Shown here in pieces: positions 24,988 through 33,841 of a stretch of DNA of 64,000 nucleotides. Source of the DNA: DATKRB01 sp036501425 (GTDB lineage: Bacteria > Actinomycetota > Acidimicrobiia > Acidimicrobiales > RAAP-2); assembly GCA_036501425.1 (NCBI GenBank), contig DASYAI010000046.1, positions 1 through 64,000 of the forward strand, written 5' to 3'. How positions within the stretch are numbered: the first letter of the stretch is position 1; every line of letters begins with the position of its first letter. The translations under genes and the position numbers were made by a program. The notes under the pieces are model-generated. The model saw only the letters and a list, made by a program, of their open reading frames with translations, searched no databases and had not been told where the DNA came from.

Positions 24988-27900
24988 GGGTCAGCTCGCT
25001 CGGTCGGCCCAGCAGGTAGCCCTGCCCGCAGGTCACGCCGCGCTCGCGCAGGGCCATCAGCTCCTCCTCGGTCTCGATGCCGGTGGCCACGATGGTCGTC
25101 CCGACCTGCTCGGCCACCGCCACCAGGGTCTGGAGCTGTGCCTGGCGGGCCGGGTCGTGGTCGATGCCGGCGACCTGGTTGCGGTCCAGCTTCACGAAGC
25201 GCGGCTGGAGGGTGCCGATCAGGGCCAAGGTCTTGTGACCCAGGCCGGCGTTGTCGATCGCCAGCGACGCGTTGGCCGGCAGGGTGCGCGCCACCTGGCG
25301 CAGGGCGTGGTCGGCGTCGATGGTGACCGGCTCGCGCAGCTCGACCACCACCTCGAACGGCGCCGCCTCGATGATCGAGCGGAACGTGGCGTCGGCGACC
25401 ACGAAGCGGGACGATGCGTTGACCGCCAGCCAACCCGCGGACAGGAAGTTCTGGGCCGCCACCACCGCCGCCTCGACCAGGGCCGCCTCGAGCTCCACCG
25501 CCGCACCCGACGACAGGGCGTCGGCCAGCTGGTGCTCGGGGCCCCGCCCGTCGGCGAACCTGGTCAGTGCCTCGTAGCCGACGACGTCGCCTGAGTCGAG
25601 GTGCAGCACGGGCTGGAACACGGTGTGGAAGTCGATGGTGGTCCCGGCCGGCTCGTCCATGCCGGCGGCCGGCCGGGCCGGTGCGGACCCTGCGGCCTGG
25701 TCGCCCGATCGGGCGACCACCGACGGCCCGAGGGGGCCGGTGATCAGGGTGGCCGGTCCCGACACCGGCCAGTGCGACGGATCGGTGCTGCCGAACTGGA
25801 GCACCGAGCGCCAGTCCACCCGGGCGATCACGGCCGGGTCGGGCGCGCTGGCCCGCCGCCGGCGGACCGAGGGGGCGGGCTTCGGGGCGGGCTTGGAGAG
25901 CATGTCGCGCAGGTGGGCCCAGACGTCTCCGACCGAGTGGCGCAGGCCGATGAAGGCGACGATGGCGTAGCCGGCCAGCAGCACGTTCAGGCCGGCGTAG
26001 ACCATGTTCTCCCACCGCATGCGCTCGTAGGCGTAGTAGAAGGTCCACCCGGCCAGGCCAACCACCAGGTAGGGGGCGATCACGAAGAAGAGCGGCGCCA
26101 CCGTCCGGTTGCTCACCTTGGGGGTCCGGGTGAACGGGCTCTTCTCGCCGGTGAGCACCTGGGCGAAGGACGAGCCGGTGCCCGCCAGGTTGACCGGCAA
26201 CAGGACCAGGTTGAAGCCGTAGATCCGGAAGACGTCGAGGCGTTTGTAGCCGCACGCCTTCAGGTCGGCCGACATGGCCAGGAAGTAGGGCAGCGCCACG
26301 ACGCCCAGCAGCGGGGTGATCAAAGTGCTCGAGAAGGGGAAGGCCAGCAGCACGAGCAGGCTGAACGAGCTCCAGAAGATGGAGGCCATGTAGTTGCTCC
26401 GCAGGGCCAGCTCGCCGAAGCGGGTCCGCTCGCCCCGGCTGCGCCGGGCCCGCACCTGGCGGACCAGCTTCGGCAGGATGATCAGGCCGCCGTTCGCCCA
26501 GCGCTTGCGCTGGATGCACAGCGACCCGAAGTCCGGCGGGCTGGAGCTGTAGCTCAGGCGCTCGGGCACGTTGGTGAGGAACCAGCCGTGCACCCCGAGG
26601 TCGACGGTGGACTCGGTGTCCTCGATGACGGTCCGGTCCTGGATGTAGCGCCGGATCTCCCAGTCGCCGATGTAGGTGCTGGTGACGATGTCGTCGAGGG
26701 CCCGCTTGCGGATGACCGCGTTGGCCCCGACCCAGAACGTGGCGTCGTAGTAACTAAGCCCCTGGTGGACGATGTGCTGGAGGTCCGTGGTGGCACCGGC
26801 GATGCGCTCGAGCCGGGTCGCCGAGCCCGGGTACGAGCTGTAGGGGGTCTGGGCGATGGCCACCCGCTGCTGCTGGCTCTGCTCGAGCAGGTGCACGAGC
26901 CGCAGGCAGTACTCGGGAAGCAGGATGCTGTCGGCGTCGAGGGTCAGCACGTAGTCCGGATCGGGCACGTCGAGCTGCGAGGCGCCGAAGGACGCCGGCA
27001 CGAGCACCCGCCCGGTGGCGGTCGGCACCTCGCGGTAGCTGCCCCCCATCAGCCCGATGTAGCTGTTGAGGTTCATCGCCTTGTTCGGCTCGTGGGACAG
27101 CGACTCGTACTGCTTGCGCTCGAAGCTCGACACGTCGGCCCGGAAGATCCACGCCAGGCGCCGGTAGAACTGCACGATGCGCTCGGAGGGCAACACGGCG
27201 CCCTCCTCGAGCGCCGCCCGCAGGGCGGTCGCGGTCAAGGTGAGGTCCTCGACCAGCCGCCGGAGCACCTCGTTGACGAAGAAGATGTCGGTGTGGTCCA
27301 CGATCTCCTGGCCCGCCGCCATGTCCTCCAGCCACCCGGCCGCTCGTTCGTACTCGTCCGCCAGGGCGCGTACGACGGCACCATCGGGTGGTGTGCCCCC
27401 TCGGGCCGACAGCTCGTAGCGCTCGAGGGCGCTGGCGAAGTGGAGGCTCGGCTCGGCGAGCAGCTCCTCGATCTCGCGCGGCAGCGCCCGGGCGGCGGCC
27501 AGCATCTCGTGGTTGTGGCGGAGCCGTGGCCTGGGGGGATCGTCGATCAGCAGGACCACCCTCGTGTCGGGGTACTCCTGCAGTGCCGCCGACAGCAGCG
27601 TGTTCCGGATGACCCGGGCCTCCTCCTGATAGGAGGGGACGATGGCCGTGAGGGTGGGCGCCTTGTGGTCGAAGAAGTCTTCGATGGTGGCCCTGGGCGT
27701 GCGGTGGTGCGACCGGGTGCGGTACATGAACCCCAGCCGGCTGACGAGGTACGCCATCGCCGACGCGGTGAGGAGGCTGACGATGAGGAGGTACAGGACC
27801 GCTTCGGCCCGGGCCCGGGCGGTGGTCGGCGCGCCACCGAGGAGCTCCCCGTCGATCCAGGTGCCGAGGTAGCCCAGCCAGGCGAGGACCGTGACGACGA

Positions 27901-28057
27901 TGGCCAGCCGGGCCAACGCCACCCGGCGTTCGCCGATCGGCGGCGAGACCACCGGCATGGGCTTCTGGCGGCGGTCGCCGCCCCATTCGCGTTGGGGTCC
28001 GGCGACCGGTCGCTCGCGCCGGGAGCGACGGCGCGAGCTCCTCGTCGGGTGGGGCAT
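24980..28057 (-). CDS. Membrane GT2 polysaccharide synthase fused to an EAL domain
   Basis: 1025 aa from ATG 28057 (MPHPTRSSRRR). Two N-terminal membrane segments precede a cytosolic GT2 domain with TAIVPSYQEEARV, a DxD in YVLTLDADSILLP (about residue 373), VIEDTES and the processive-synthase QxxRW in IQRKRWANGG (about 517). Several membrane segments follow to about residue 790. The C-terminal 220 residues are an EAL domain: GYEALTRF (about 828), LAVNASS, VVVELREP, FVKLDR, ATGIETEEEL, CGQGYLLGRP. The usual DDFGTG is DNAGLG, so one catalytic Asp is missing. Likely a c-di-GMP-responsive exopolysaccharide synthase; polymer unknown. Confidence 0.9.
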   Translation of the reverse strand: MPHPTRSSRRRSRRERPVAGPQREWGGDRRQKPMPVVSPPIGERRVALARLAIVVTVLAWLGYLGTWIDGELLGGAPTTARARAEAVLYLLIVSLLTASAMAYLVSRLGFMYRTRSHHRTPRATIEDFFDHKAPTLTAIVPSYQEEARVIRNTLLSAALQEYPDTRVVLLIDDPPRPRLRHNHEMLAAARALPREIEELLAEPSLHFASALERYELSARGGTPPDGAVVRALADEYERAAGWLEDMAAGQEIVDHTDIFFVNEVLRRLVEDLTLTATALRAALEEGAVLPSERIVQFYRRLAWIFRADVSSFERKQYESLSHEPNKAMNLNSYIGLMGGSYREVPTATGRVLVPASFGASQLDVPDPDYVLTLDADSILLPEYCLRLVHLLEQSQQQRVAIAQTPYSSYPGSATRLERIAGATTDLQHIVHQGLSYYDATFWVGANAVIRKRALDDIVTSTYIGDWEIRRYIQDRTVIEDTESTVDLGVHGWFLTNVPERLSYSSSPPDFGSLCIQRKRWANGGLIILPKLVRQVRARRSRGERTRFGELALRSNYMASIFWSSFSLLVLLAFPFSSTLITPLLGVVALPYFLAMSADLKACGYKRLDVFRIYGFNLVLLPVNLAGTGSSFAQVLTGEKSPFTRTPKVSNRTVAPLFFVIAPYLVVGLAGWTFYYAYERMRWENMVYAGLNVLLAGYAIVAFIGLRHSVGDVWAHLRDMLSKPAPKPAPSVRRRRASAPDPAVIARVDWRSVLQFGSTDPSHWPVSGPATLITGPLGPSVVARSGDQAAGSAPARPAAGMDEPAGTTIDFHTVFQPVLHLDSGDVVGYEALTRFADGRGPEHQLADALSSGAAVELEAALVEAAVVAAQNFLSAGWLAVNASSRFVVADATFRSIIEAAPFEVVVELREPVTIDADHALRQVARTLPANASLAIDNAGLGHKTLALIGTLQPRFVKLDRNQVAGIDHDPARQAQLQTLVAVAEQVGTTIVATGIETEEELMALRERGVTCGQGYLLGRPSELTRV

Positions 28058-28166
28058 GGCGCCATCCAATCGGGTCGGTGTCGCCGTGGTGTTGCCGGAC
28101 GGTTGCGGCCCGGGTGGAAGCGGGCCGACGTGCTGCAACCAGGTGTACCGGCGACCGATCTGGGGT

Positions 28167-28742
28167 ATGGCGGCGGCCGTGGATCGTGCACCTGGGCGCC
28201 CGGAGACCGCCGGGGGTGCCGGGCGGTCGTCCGGGGACGGTCCTGGCACCCTGGACGCCGCGGCGGCGACCGAGCTGTTGAGCGCCCGCGGCGGCGCGGC
28301 GGTGCACGTGGTCACCTCCCCCGGTCCCGACGGCCGCCCGAGCGGTTGCCTGGTCGGTTTCCTGACCCAGTGCAGCCTCCTGCCCCCCCGGTGGCTGGTG
28401 TGCGTGTCGACGGCCAATCACACCTGGCAGGCGGTCCGCCAGTCGGACCCCATGGCGATCCACCTCCTCGGTGGTGACCAGCACGACCTGGCCGAGCACT
28501 TCGGGGGCCGCACCGGCGACCTTCAGGACAAGTTCACCGGTGTGGCGTGGCACGCGGGCCGGGGCGGCGCGCCGGTGCTGGAGGACTGTGCCGCCTGGGT
28601 CGAGGGTGTCGTCCTCGAGCGGCGGGAGGTGGGCGACCACGTCGCGTGCCTGGTTGAGCCCTTGGGGGGTGGACACGGTCGGCGGTCGGGCCGCTTGACG
28701 CTCGCCGACGTGCGGGACGTCGACGCCGGACACCCTCGGTGA
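28167..28742 (+). CDS. Flavin reductase-domain protein
   Basis: 191 aa from ATG 28167; a longer frame runs into the divergent synthase promoter. The FMN-binding split-barrel is seen as GGAAVHVVTSPGPDGRPSGC, LLPPRWLVCVSTANHTW and PMAIHLLGGDQHDLAEHFGG, typical of DIM6/NTAB flavin reductases. Probably reduces FMN or F420-like cofactor, or supplies reduced flavin to a monooxygenase not found here. Divergent from the GT2-EAL gene by 109 bases. Confidence 0.85.
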   Translation: MAAAVDRAPGRPETAGGAGRSSGDGPGTLDAAAATELLSARGGAAVHVVTSPGPDGRPSGCLVGFLTQCSLLPPRWLVCVSTANHTWQAVRQSDPMAIHLLGGDQHDLAEHFGGRTGDLQDKFTGVAWHAGRGGAPVLEDCAAWVEGVVLERREVGDHVACLVEPLGGGHGRRSGRLTLADVRDVDAGHPR

Positions 28743-28794
28743 CCGCGCCCGCGGTGGCCGAGGAGCCGGCTCCGGGGACAGGCGCGGCCGACCG

Positions 28795-29247
28795 GTGAGC
28801 CAGGGGCTCGATCCGCCCCTCGGGGCCGACGCCGGCGCGCGGGCGAGCCCCCGGGCCGGCGTCGACCTGGCGCCGGAGGCGGACAGCGTCCGCGCCGCCC
28901 GCAACTTCGTCGCCCGGATGCTCGAGGTGTGGCACTGCGACGACCCCGACGAGGTGGTGGACCTCCTGACCAGCGAGATCGTGACCAACGCGGTCCGCCA
29001 CGCGGTGGGGGCGATCCGGGTGGAGGCGGCGCTGGTGGACCGGCAGACGCTGCGGGTCAGCGCGGCCGACGACCACCCCGACGTACCGGTCCTTCGCCAG
29101 CCCGGGCCGCTGGTCGAAGACGGGCGGGGGATCATGCTCGTCGGGTCGCTGGCCCGTCGCTGGGGCGTGGAGGTCGAGGCGGGGTACAAGGTCGTGTGGT
29201 TCGAGGCGGCGATCGATCGGCACGACGATCCGGCGCCGACCGCCTGA
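28795..29247 (+). CDS. RsbW-like ATP-binding anti-sigma/kinase protein
   Basis: 150 aa, GTG start at 28795. HATPase_c_2 domain: N-box LLTSEIVTNAVRHAV, G1-like VSAADDHPDVP and G2-like DGRGIMLVGSLARRWGVE. Such proteins bind a sigma factor or phosphorylate a STAS antagonist. No sigma gene is adjacent; the STAS protein at 32246 lacks the phosphorylatable serine, so they need not be partners. The N-terminal 25 residues are Ala/Gly-rich. Confidence 0.85.
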   Translation: MSQGLDPPLGADAGARASPRAGVDLAPEADSVRAARNFVARMLEVWHCDDPDEVVDLLTSEIVTNAVRHAVGAIRVEAALVDRQTLRVSAADDHPDVPVLRQPGPLVEDGRGIMLVGSLARRWGVEVEAGYKVVWFEAAIDRHDDPAPTA

Positions 29248-29300
29248 AGGTCGGCCGGGTCAGTCAGCCCTCGGCCCCTCGCCCGGCTGGCCCAGCCCGG

Positions 29301-29648
29301 TCAGCCCTCGGGCTCGTCCGTGGGTCCCGACGCGAGGCGGCCGTCGAAGCTGGCGAAGCCCGCGTGGAGGCCGCGCAGCCAGCCGATCGTCGCGTCGAGG
29401 CCCTCGTCGCGGTCGAGGTTGTGGGACCCGATCCACTCGGCCGCCTGGTCGGGGGTCACCATCCGCTCGGACAGGGCGAAGAGGAGCATGACGAGAACCT
29501 GCCGACGTCGGGGGGGCAGGGTGACGATCAGGTCGCTCAGCCGGACGGCGAAGTCCTCCCATCCCGACGAGCGGGCGAGCTGCCAGCGCTGGCCGTCCGA
29601 CAGCTCGGCGAGCAATTCGAGGAAATGGTCCTCCTCGTCCCCGCTCAC
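29301..29648 (-). CDS. Small helical protein coupled to otsA
   Basis: 115 aa from GTG 29648, which overlaps the otsA stop (GTGA). All-helical: EDHFLELLAELSDGQRWQLA, VRLSDLIVTLPPRRRQVLVM, then EWIGSHNLDRDEGLDATIGW. No known domain recognised. The tight coupling suggests it acts with trehalose-6-phosphate synthase, for instance as a regulator or chaperone, but this is inference. No trehalose-6-phosphate phosphatase motifs are present. Confidence 0.7.
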   Translation of the reverse strand: MSGDEEDHFLELLAELSDGQRWQLARSSGWEDFAVRLSDLIVTLPPRRRQVLVMLLFALSERMVTPDQAAEWIGSHNLDRDEGLDATIGWLRGLHAGFASFDGRLASGPTDEPEG

Positions 29649-31207
29649 GGGAGGGCGACGCCGGCCGCGTCGCCGGGCGCCGCCTGGTCCAGGGCGGTCA
29701 GAAAGCTGCGGGCCCAGGCGTGGACGTCGTTGCGCTGGACGATGCGGCGGAGCCGGCGCATCCGGGACCGCGCCTCGGAGGGACCGAACGACAGGGCGAG
29801 CGCGATGGCTTCCTTCACCCCGTCGAGGTCGTGCGGATTGACCGTGATCGCGCCGCGCAGCTGGGTCGCCGCACCGGCGAACTCGCTCAGGATGAGCACG
29901 CCCTCGCCGTCGACCCGGCACGCCACGTACTCCTTGGCGACCAGGTTCATGCCGTCGCGCAGCGGGGTGACCAGCATGATGTCGGCGGCCCGGTAGAGGG
30001 CGACCAGCTCGTCGAACGGCACGCTCTGGTGGAGGTAGTGGACGACGGGGTGGCCTACCCCCGAAAAGTCGCCGTTCACTTCGCTGACCAGCTGCTCGAG
30101 CCGGTGGCGCTCGGCCTGGTAGAGCGGGTCGCCCTCGCGGCTGGGGACGGCGATCTGCACCATCACGTGCCTGGACGGGGTGAGGGTCCCGTCGGCGAAG
30201 AGCTCGGCCACCGCGCGGACCCGCCGGTCGATGCCCTTGGTGTAGTCGAGCCGGTCGACGCCGAGCAGGATGCAGTCGGGATCGCCCAGGTCTCGGCGGA
30301 TCTGGCGGGCCCGCGCCGCCACGCCGGGCTCCGCGGCCCGCCGGGCCAGCTCGCCCGTGTCGACCGAGATGGGGAAGGCGCCGACCAGCACGGTCCGGCC
30401 CTCGGTCTCGATCCGTGCGTCGGTGCCCCCGGCCCCCACCAGTCGGCGGGCCAGGCGGGAGAAGTTCGCCGCCGCTCCGGGCACTTGAAAGCCGACCAGG
30501 TCGGCGCCGAGCATGCCGCGGATGATCTCGCGGCGCCACGGGAGCTGGAGGAAGAGCTCCTGGGGTGGGAAGGGGATGTGCAGGAAGAATCCGATCCGCA
30601 GGTCCGGGCGCCGCTCGCGGAGCATCCGGGGGACGAGCTGCAGCTGGTAGTCGTGGATCCACACCGCGGCGTCGGGGCCGGCAGCCTCGGCGGCGGCGTC
30701 GGCGTACCGGGCGTTGACCGACCGGTAGGTCCGCCACCAGCCGCGGTCGAAGGTCGGGGCCCGGATCGCGTCGTGATACAGCGGCCACAACGTGGCGTTG
30801 GCAAACCCGAAGTAGAACTCGTCCTGCTCGGCGTCGCTCAGCTCGACCGTCCGCATGGAGAACGTCTGGTCGAGGTCGGGCACCTCCGCCGGGCCGGAGA
30901 CGCCCGGCCACCCGATCCAAACCGCCTTGGCGTCGCCCTTGGCTCGCTCGCGCAAGGCCGGACCCAACGCGGATGCCAGGCCCCCGGGGCTCGGTTCCCA
31001 GGTGGTGGTGCCATCGGCCGACGGCACGGACCGGACTGGCAGCCGGTTGGCGACGATCACCAGGTCCGAGGACCCCGGAGGGTCTTCCGCCGCCGAGGGC
31101 CGCGATTCGAGCGCGCTCAGATGTGACCGGACCCCGACGGTGCGGCCGGCGAACCGCCGGGGCCCCGGTGCCGGGCGTCGGACGGTGGGTGTCGGCTCGG
31201 CGCTCAT
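29645..31207 (-). CDS. otsA: Trehalose-6-phosphate synthase
   Basis: 520 aa GT20 enzyme; makes trehalose-6-phosphate from UDP- or GDP-glucose and glucose-6-phosphate. VIVANRLPVR and SPGGLASALGPAL near the start, VWIHDYQLQLVPRML, GFFLHIPFPPQEL, LGVDRLDYTKGIDRR and PLRDGMNLVAKEY are family signatures. An extra 48 residues (Arg/Pro-rich) precede the usual start. Its ATG overlaps the stop of a short Pro-rich ORF, and its stop overlaps the next small gene. No otsB is in the window. Confidence 0.95.
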   Translation of the reverse strand: MSAEPTPTVRRPAPGPRRFAGRTVGVRSHLSALESRPSAAEDPPGSSDLVIVANRLPVRSVPSADGTTTWEPSPGGLASALGPALRERAKGDAKAVWIGWPGVSGPAEVPDLDQTFSMRTVELSDAEQDEFYFGFANATLWPLYHDAIRAPTFDRGWWRTYRSVNARYADAAAEAAGPDAAVWIHDYQLQLVPRMLRERRPDLRIGFFLHIPFPPQELFLQLPWRREIIRGMLGADLVGFQVPGAAANFSRLARRLVGAGGTDARIETEGRTVLVGAFPISVDTGELARRAAEPGVAARARQIRRDLGDPDCILLGVDRLDYTKGIDRRVRAVAELFADGTLTPSRHVMVQIAVPSREGDPLYQAERHRLEQLVSEVNGDFSGVGHPVVHYLHQSVPFDELVALYRAADIMLVTPLRDGMNLVAKEYVACRVDGEGVLILSEFAGAATQLRGAITVNPHDLDGVKEAIALALSFGPSEARSRMRRLRRIVQRNDVHAWARSFLTALDQAAPGDAAGVALP

Positions 31208-31374
31208 TGCGCCCCGCCCCCCGAGCCCGCCGGAGATGGGGCGGATAGTGGCGACGCCGCGTGCCGTGGCGAAGCCGCGCTCGGTGGCGGTGGGACGTCC
31301 GGGTCGTGGGGTGCGGGCTCTGGCTCGATCGGGGTCGGGTCGGGCGGCTCGGGGATCACCACGGAGGCGTCCAT
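31204..31374 (-). CDS. Possible Pro/Glu-rich short ORF upstream of otsA
   Basis: 56 codons from ATG 31374 (MDASVVIPEPPDPTPIEPEP), ending with an ATGA overlap on the otsA start. The ribosome site is poor and the composition is Pro/Ala/Ser-rich, so it may be a leader ORF or chance. The exact stop/start overlap, which recurs in this genome at real gene pairs, is the main support. Confidence 0.35.
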   Translation of the reverse strand: MDASVVIPEPPDPTPIEPEPAPHDPDVPPPPSAASPRHAASPLSAPSPAGSGGGAQ

Positions 31375-31583
31375 CCCCGTTGGCTGTTCATGGGCCCATC
31401 CTTTCGGTGCTCGACAAAGCTTGCCCCTTGGCGACGCCCGCCAACCATCGGGGGCCCGCCCGGTTCGCCGCCGATGGCGGCCCGGTTTTGCCCCGATCGC
31501 GTCGGGTACGACCAATGGACGAGACGGTCCGTCGAGGATGGCGGGCCGACCGGGGACCCGGACCCCCGACGAAGGAGGTAGAG

Positions 31584-31820
31584 ATGGCAGAAGACGGCAG
31601 GGCCGAGGAAGAGCTGGTTCCGGACGCGGAGACGATCGCCGCCGAGCGCCACGAGGCGACGCGGGGCCATCAGGCGGACCGACCCCCCACCGAGGACGAA
31701 GAGGAGCGCGCCGAGCGTGCGGCCCAGGAAGCGAAGGGGTCCGCGGCCGACGTGGCCGAGCATTACGAGGAGATGTCCCGGATCGGTGCGCACGTGAAGG
31801 GCGAGGGCCGGATCGAGTAG
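31584..31820 (+). CDS. Small acidic hydrophilic protein
   Basis: 78 aa with an excellent AGGAGG six bases before ATG 31584. Very rich in Glu, Ala and Arg (ETIAAERHEATRGHQADRPP, DEEERAERAAQEAKGSAAD), no hydrophobic core, likely disordered or a single helix. No family recognised. The upstream frame is non-coding. It may be a stress-related or nucleoid-associated small protein, but nothing in the sequence proves that. Confidence 0.7.
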   Translation: MAEDGRAEEELVPDAETIAAERHEATRGHQADRPPTEDEEERAERAAQEAKGSAADVAEHYEEMSRIGAHVKGEGRIE

Positions 31821-31979
31821 CGACAGCGCGGAGCGGCGCGGCCCAAGCAGCTCCGGAGAGCCGCGAAGCAGGGGGCCTGCCCCTAGGAGGGCCGGCTGCC
31901 GCCGAGCCGGGCCGGGCCTAGGGGAATCGCCCGAACGGCTGCCCGAACCCTCGGGGCTGGAAGCCACATGGTGAGTACG

Positions 31980-32249
31980 TCACCTGGCGGATCGGCCTGA
32001 CCAGTGTGAGGACGGGTCGCTCGCCGGAAAGGTCTCTTCGAGCTCCTCGTCGAGGCATTGCTCGGAGACCGGGGCGGGTCCCCGGGGGTTGGGGGCGCCG
32101 AACGTCGGCGGCGGGCCCATCGGACTGGGTGGTCCATCGGTCGGCTCTTGGTCGATCGGCTCCTCGGCTAATTCGCCGTTGTCTTGGCGCACGATCTGCT
32201 TCTCGCCGTCTGCGGCGACGAGGCGCTCGGGCCGACGTTCGGGAGTCAC
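31980..32249 (-). CDS. Small protein with LDEELEETFPASDP motif
   Basis: 89 aa from GTG 32249, overlapping the STAS stop (GTGA). Charged and Pro-rich, with a conserved-type tail CLDEELEETFPASDPSSHW. Similar ETFPASDPP tails occur in many small uncharacterised bacterial proteins, which supports that it is real. Function unknown. Coupling to the STAS gene suggests a shared regulatory role. Confidence 0.65.
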   Translation of the reverse strand: MTPERRPERLVAADGEKQIVRQDNGELAEEPIDQEPTDGPPSPMGPPPTFGAPNPRGPAPVSEQCLDEELEETFPASDPSSHWSGRSAR

Positions 32250-32620
32250 GGTCGAGGCCTTGCGAGCGGGGTGGACGAGAACTGCGAGGCGACACTGTCC
32301 GAGGCGCCGACGGTGACCATGCGCCCACCTCGGCCCTCGAGGTAATGGTGCAACCCCACCAGGACGTTCACGCCCACGTTGTCGATTTCTGCCAGGTCGT
32401 GGAGGTCCACGATCAATTCGGTGCACCGGGAACACGAGAGCTGGTCGATCTGGGCGTGGAGGGCGGCGATCGAGCTGGCGATGAGCTCGCCCGATGCCTT
32501 CAGGATCCCGATCTTGCCGCTGCACCGGAGCCCGACCTCCAGCGTGGGCGGCGGTGCGGAGCTCTCCTCGGCACCCGCGGCGGCCGCGGGCGCTCGATCG
32601 GGTGCGAGCATGTCGGTCAT
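32246..32620 (-). CDS. STAS-domain protein
   Basis: 124 aa from ATG 32620; a TTG two codons earlier is less likely. STAS fold: SGELIASSIAALHAQIDQL, then ELIVDLHDLAEIDNVGVNVL. In anti-sigma antagonists the loop after the Asp reads D-S-S-G-L with the phosphorylated Ser; here it is D-N-V-G-V, so the switch residue is absent. The N-terminal 30 residues are Ala/Pro-rich. It may bind a partner constitutively. A 180-base gap with no recognised feature separates it from the next gene upstream. Confidence 0.8.
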   Translation of the reverse strand: MTDMLAPDRAPAAAAGAEESSAPPPTLEVGLRCSGKIGILKASGELIASSIAALHAQIDQLSCSRCTELIVDLHDLAEIDNVGVNVLVGLHHYLEGRGGRMVTVGASDSVASQFSSTPLARPRP

Positions 32621-32800
32621 GGTCAAGTTCCCCCAGGGGTGAAGTGCAGCAAGGCGATAGCCAGGTGGGTCATGGCCACCGCCCGGTACGACGGCTCAGC
32701 AATACCCGGACCCCTGGGGCACAAACCCAGAGGGCCACCACGACGGGTCCCGCTCGATGGCCCCGTCACGCTCCGCGGACCCTGGGGATCGACCCTCGGG

Positions 32801-33685
32801 TTACGACGAGCCCAGGCCGAACCACTGTTCACGTCGGGCGAAGAGGAACTGGTCGGTCACGAGGTTGAGGATGCGTCGGGCGTGGTCGAAGCGACCCGGT
32901 AGCTCCCCGATGACGGCCAGCTCGACCGGCACCGGGCGACCCATCCGCTCGTAGGCGGCCCGGTACCAGCGACGTCCGAGCCGCTCGAGCAGGCCGACCG
33001 CGCCGCCGCGGTCGATGCCCAGCCACTCGCCGTCGGCCGCGGGCCCTCCGACCGGCACCGTTGCGGCTCCGGCCCGTCGGAGCCGCGCCTCTTCGATCGG
33101 GCCGAAGCCCCGGTTGGCCACCTGGTCGGGGAACACCCCGGTCAAGAAGAGCGACAGGTCGCCCAGGCGACGCAGGATCCCGGGCCGGTCGGCCTCGGGG
33201 ACGACCTCCAGCAGGCCGGCGAGCCGGACCGGGTCCAGCTCCGAAAACCGGTGGCGACGGAGACCTCGACGGGTGGCGACCAGCACCGACCCGCTGGCGA
33301 CGTGGGTGTAGGAGGCCAAGAGCTCGGCCAGGAAGAGCCGCCGGCGGGGGGCGTGCAGGAAGTCGCGCAGGGGCTCGACGTCGAAGACGGGTGCTCGAAG
33401 GTGCGGACCCAACCACTCGGTCACGTAGGTCATCGAGCCCAGGTTGTCGGCGACACCGTGCACCGCTACGGCGAACATGAGGAAGGGGGAGACGCCGAGC
33501 AACGGCTCGGCGGCCCCGGCGCCACCGAAGAGGGCCTGGCGCACCCGCAGGTCGCCGAGGAGCTCGTCGACGGGGGCCTGCTCGCCCCCGGGCGGAGCGT
33601 CGGCAGCCGCCCGTACCAGGGCGACGTCGTCCGCGCCGAGGTGCTCGAGGTAGCTCTGCGTGACCCTGGTCGCTTCGGTGTCCAT
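32801..33685 (-). CDS. Hypothetical protein, about 295 aa
   Basis: 294 aa, start ATG 33685 (MDTEATRVTQSYL). Mostly helical, no signal peptide; VSPFLMFAVAVHGVADNLGS is a mildly hydrophobic helix. Segments RRRLFLAELLASYTHVASGS and RRLGDLSLFLTGVFPDQVAN look like a conserved globular protein. I do not recognise the family. It is divergent from the BTAD gene and could be its partner or target. Confidence 0.65.
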   Translation of the reverse strand: MDTEATRVTQSYLEHLGADDVALVRAAADAPPGGEQAPVDELLGDLRVRQALFGGAGAAEPLLGVSPFLMFAVAVHGVADNLGSMTYVTEWLGPHLRAPVFDVEPLRDFLHAPRRRLFLAELLASYTHVASGSVLVATRRGLRRHRFSELDPVRLAGLLEVVPEADRPGILRRLGDLSLFLTGVFPDQVANRGFGPIEEARLRRAGAATVPVGGPAADGEWLGIDRGGAVGLLERLGRRWYRAAYERMGRPVPVELAVIGELPGRFDHARRILNLVTDQFLFARREQWFGLGSS

Positions 33686-33841
33686 GTCCGTGATGGGTCC
33701 GTCGTGGCCGATCTGCTCGCCCAGGTCGACGGTGTGGAGGGCCCCCGGGGCCTCCGGCGCTGGTGGGCTGCCCGAGAAAGTTTACGGGCCCCCGCACCGG
33801 GCGACGTGCGCCGACCGTTCCGGGCGTGGAGCCACGTCACT

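Noticed and set aside
25601..28477. 958-codon plus-strand open frame
   Set aside because: It mirrors the GT2-EAL gene; the sequence is His/Arg/Gly/Asp-rich with no fold, a high-GC antisense artefact.
31204..31515. 103-codon version of the ORF before otsA
   Set aside because: The part upstream of ATG 31374 has no good start or ribosome site; only the short form is listed, at low confidence.
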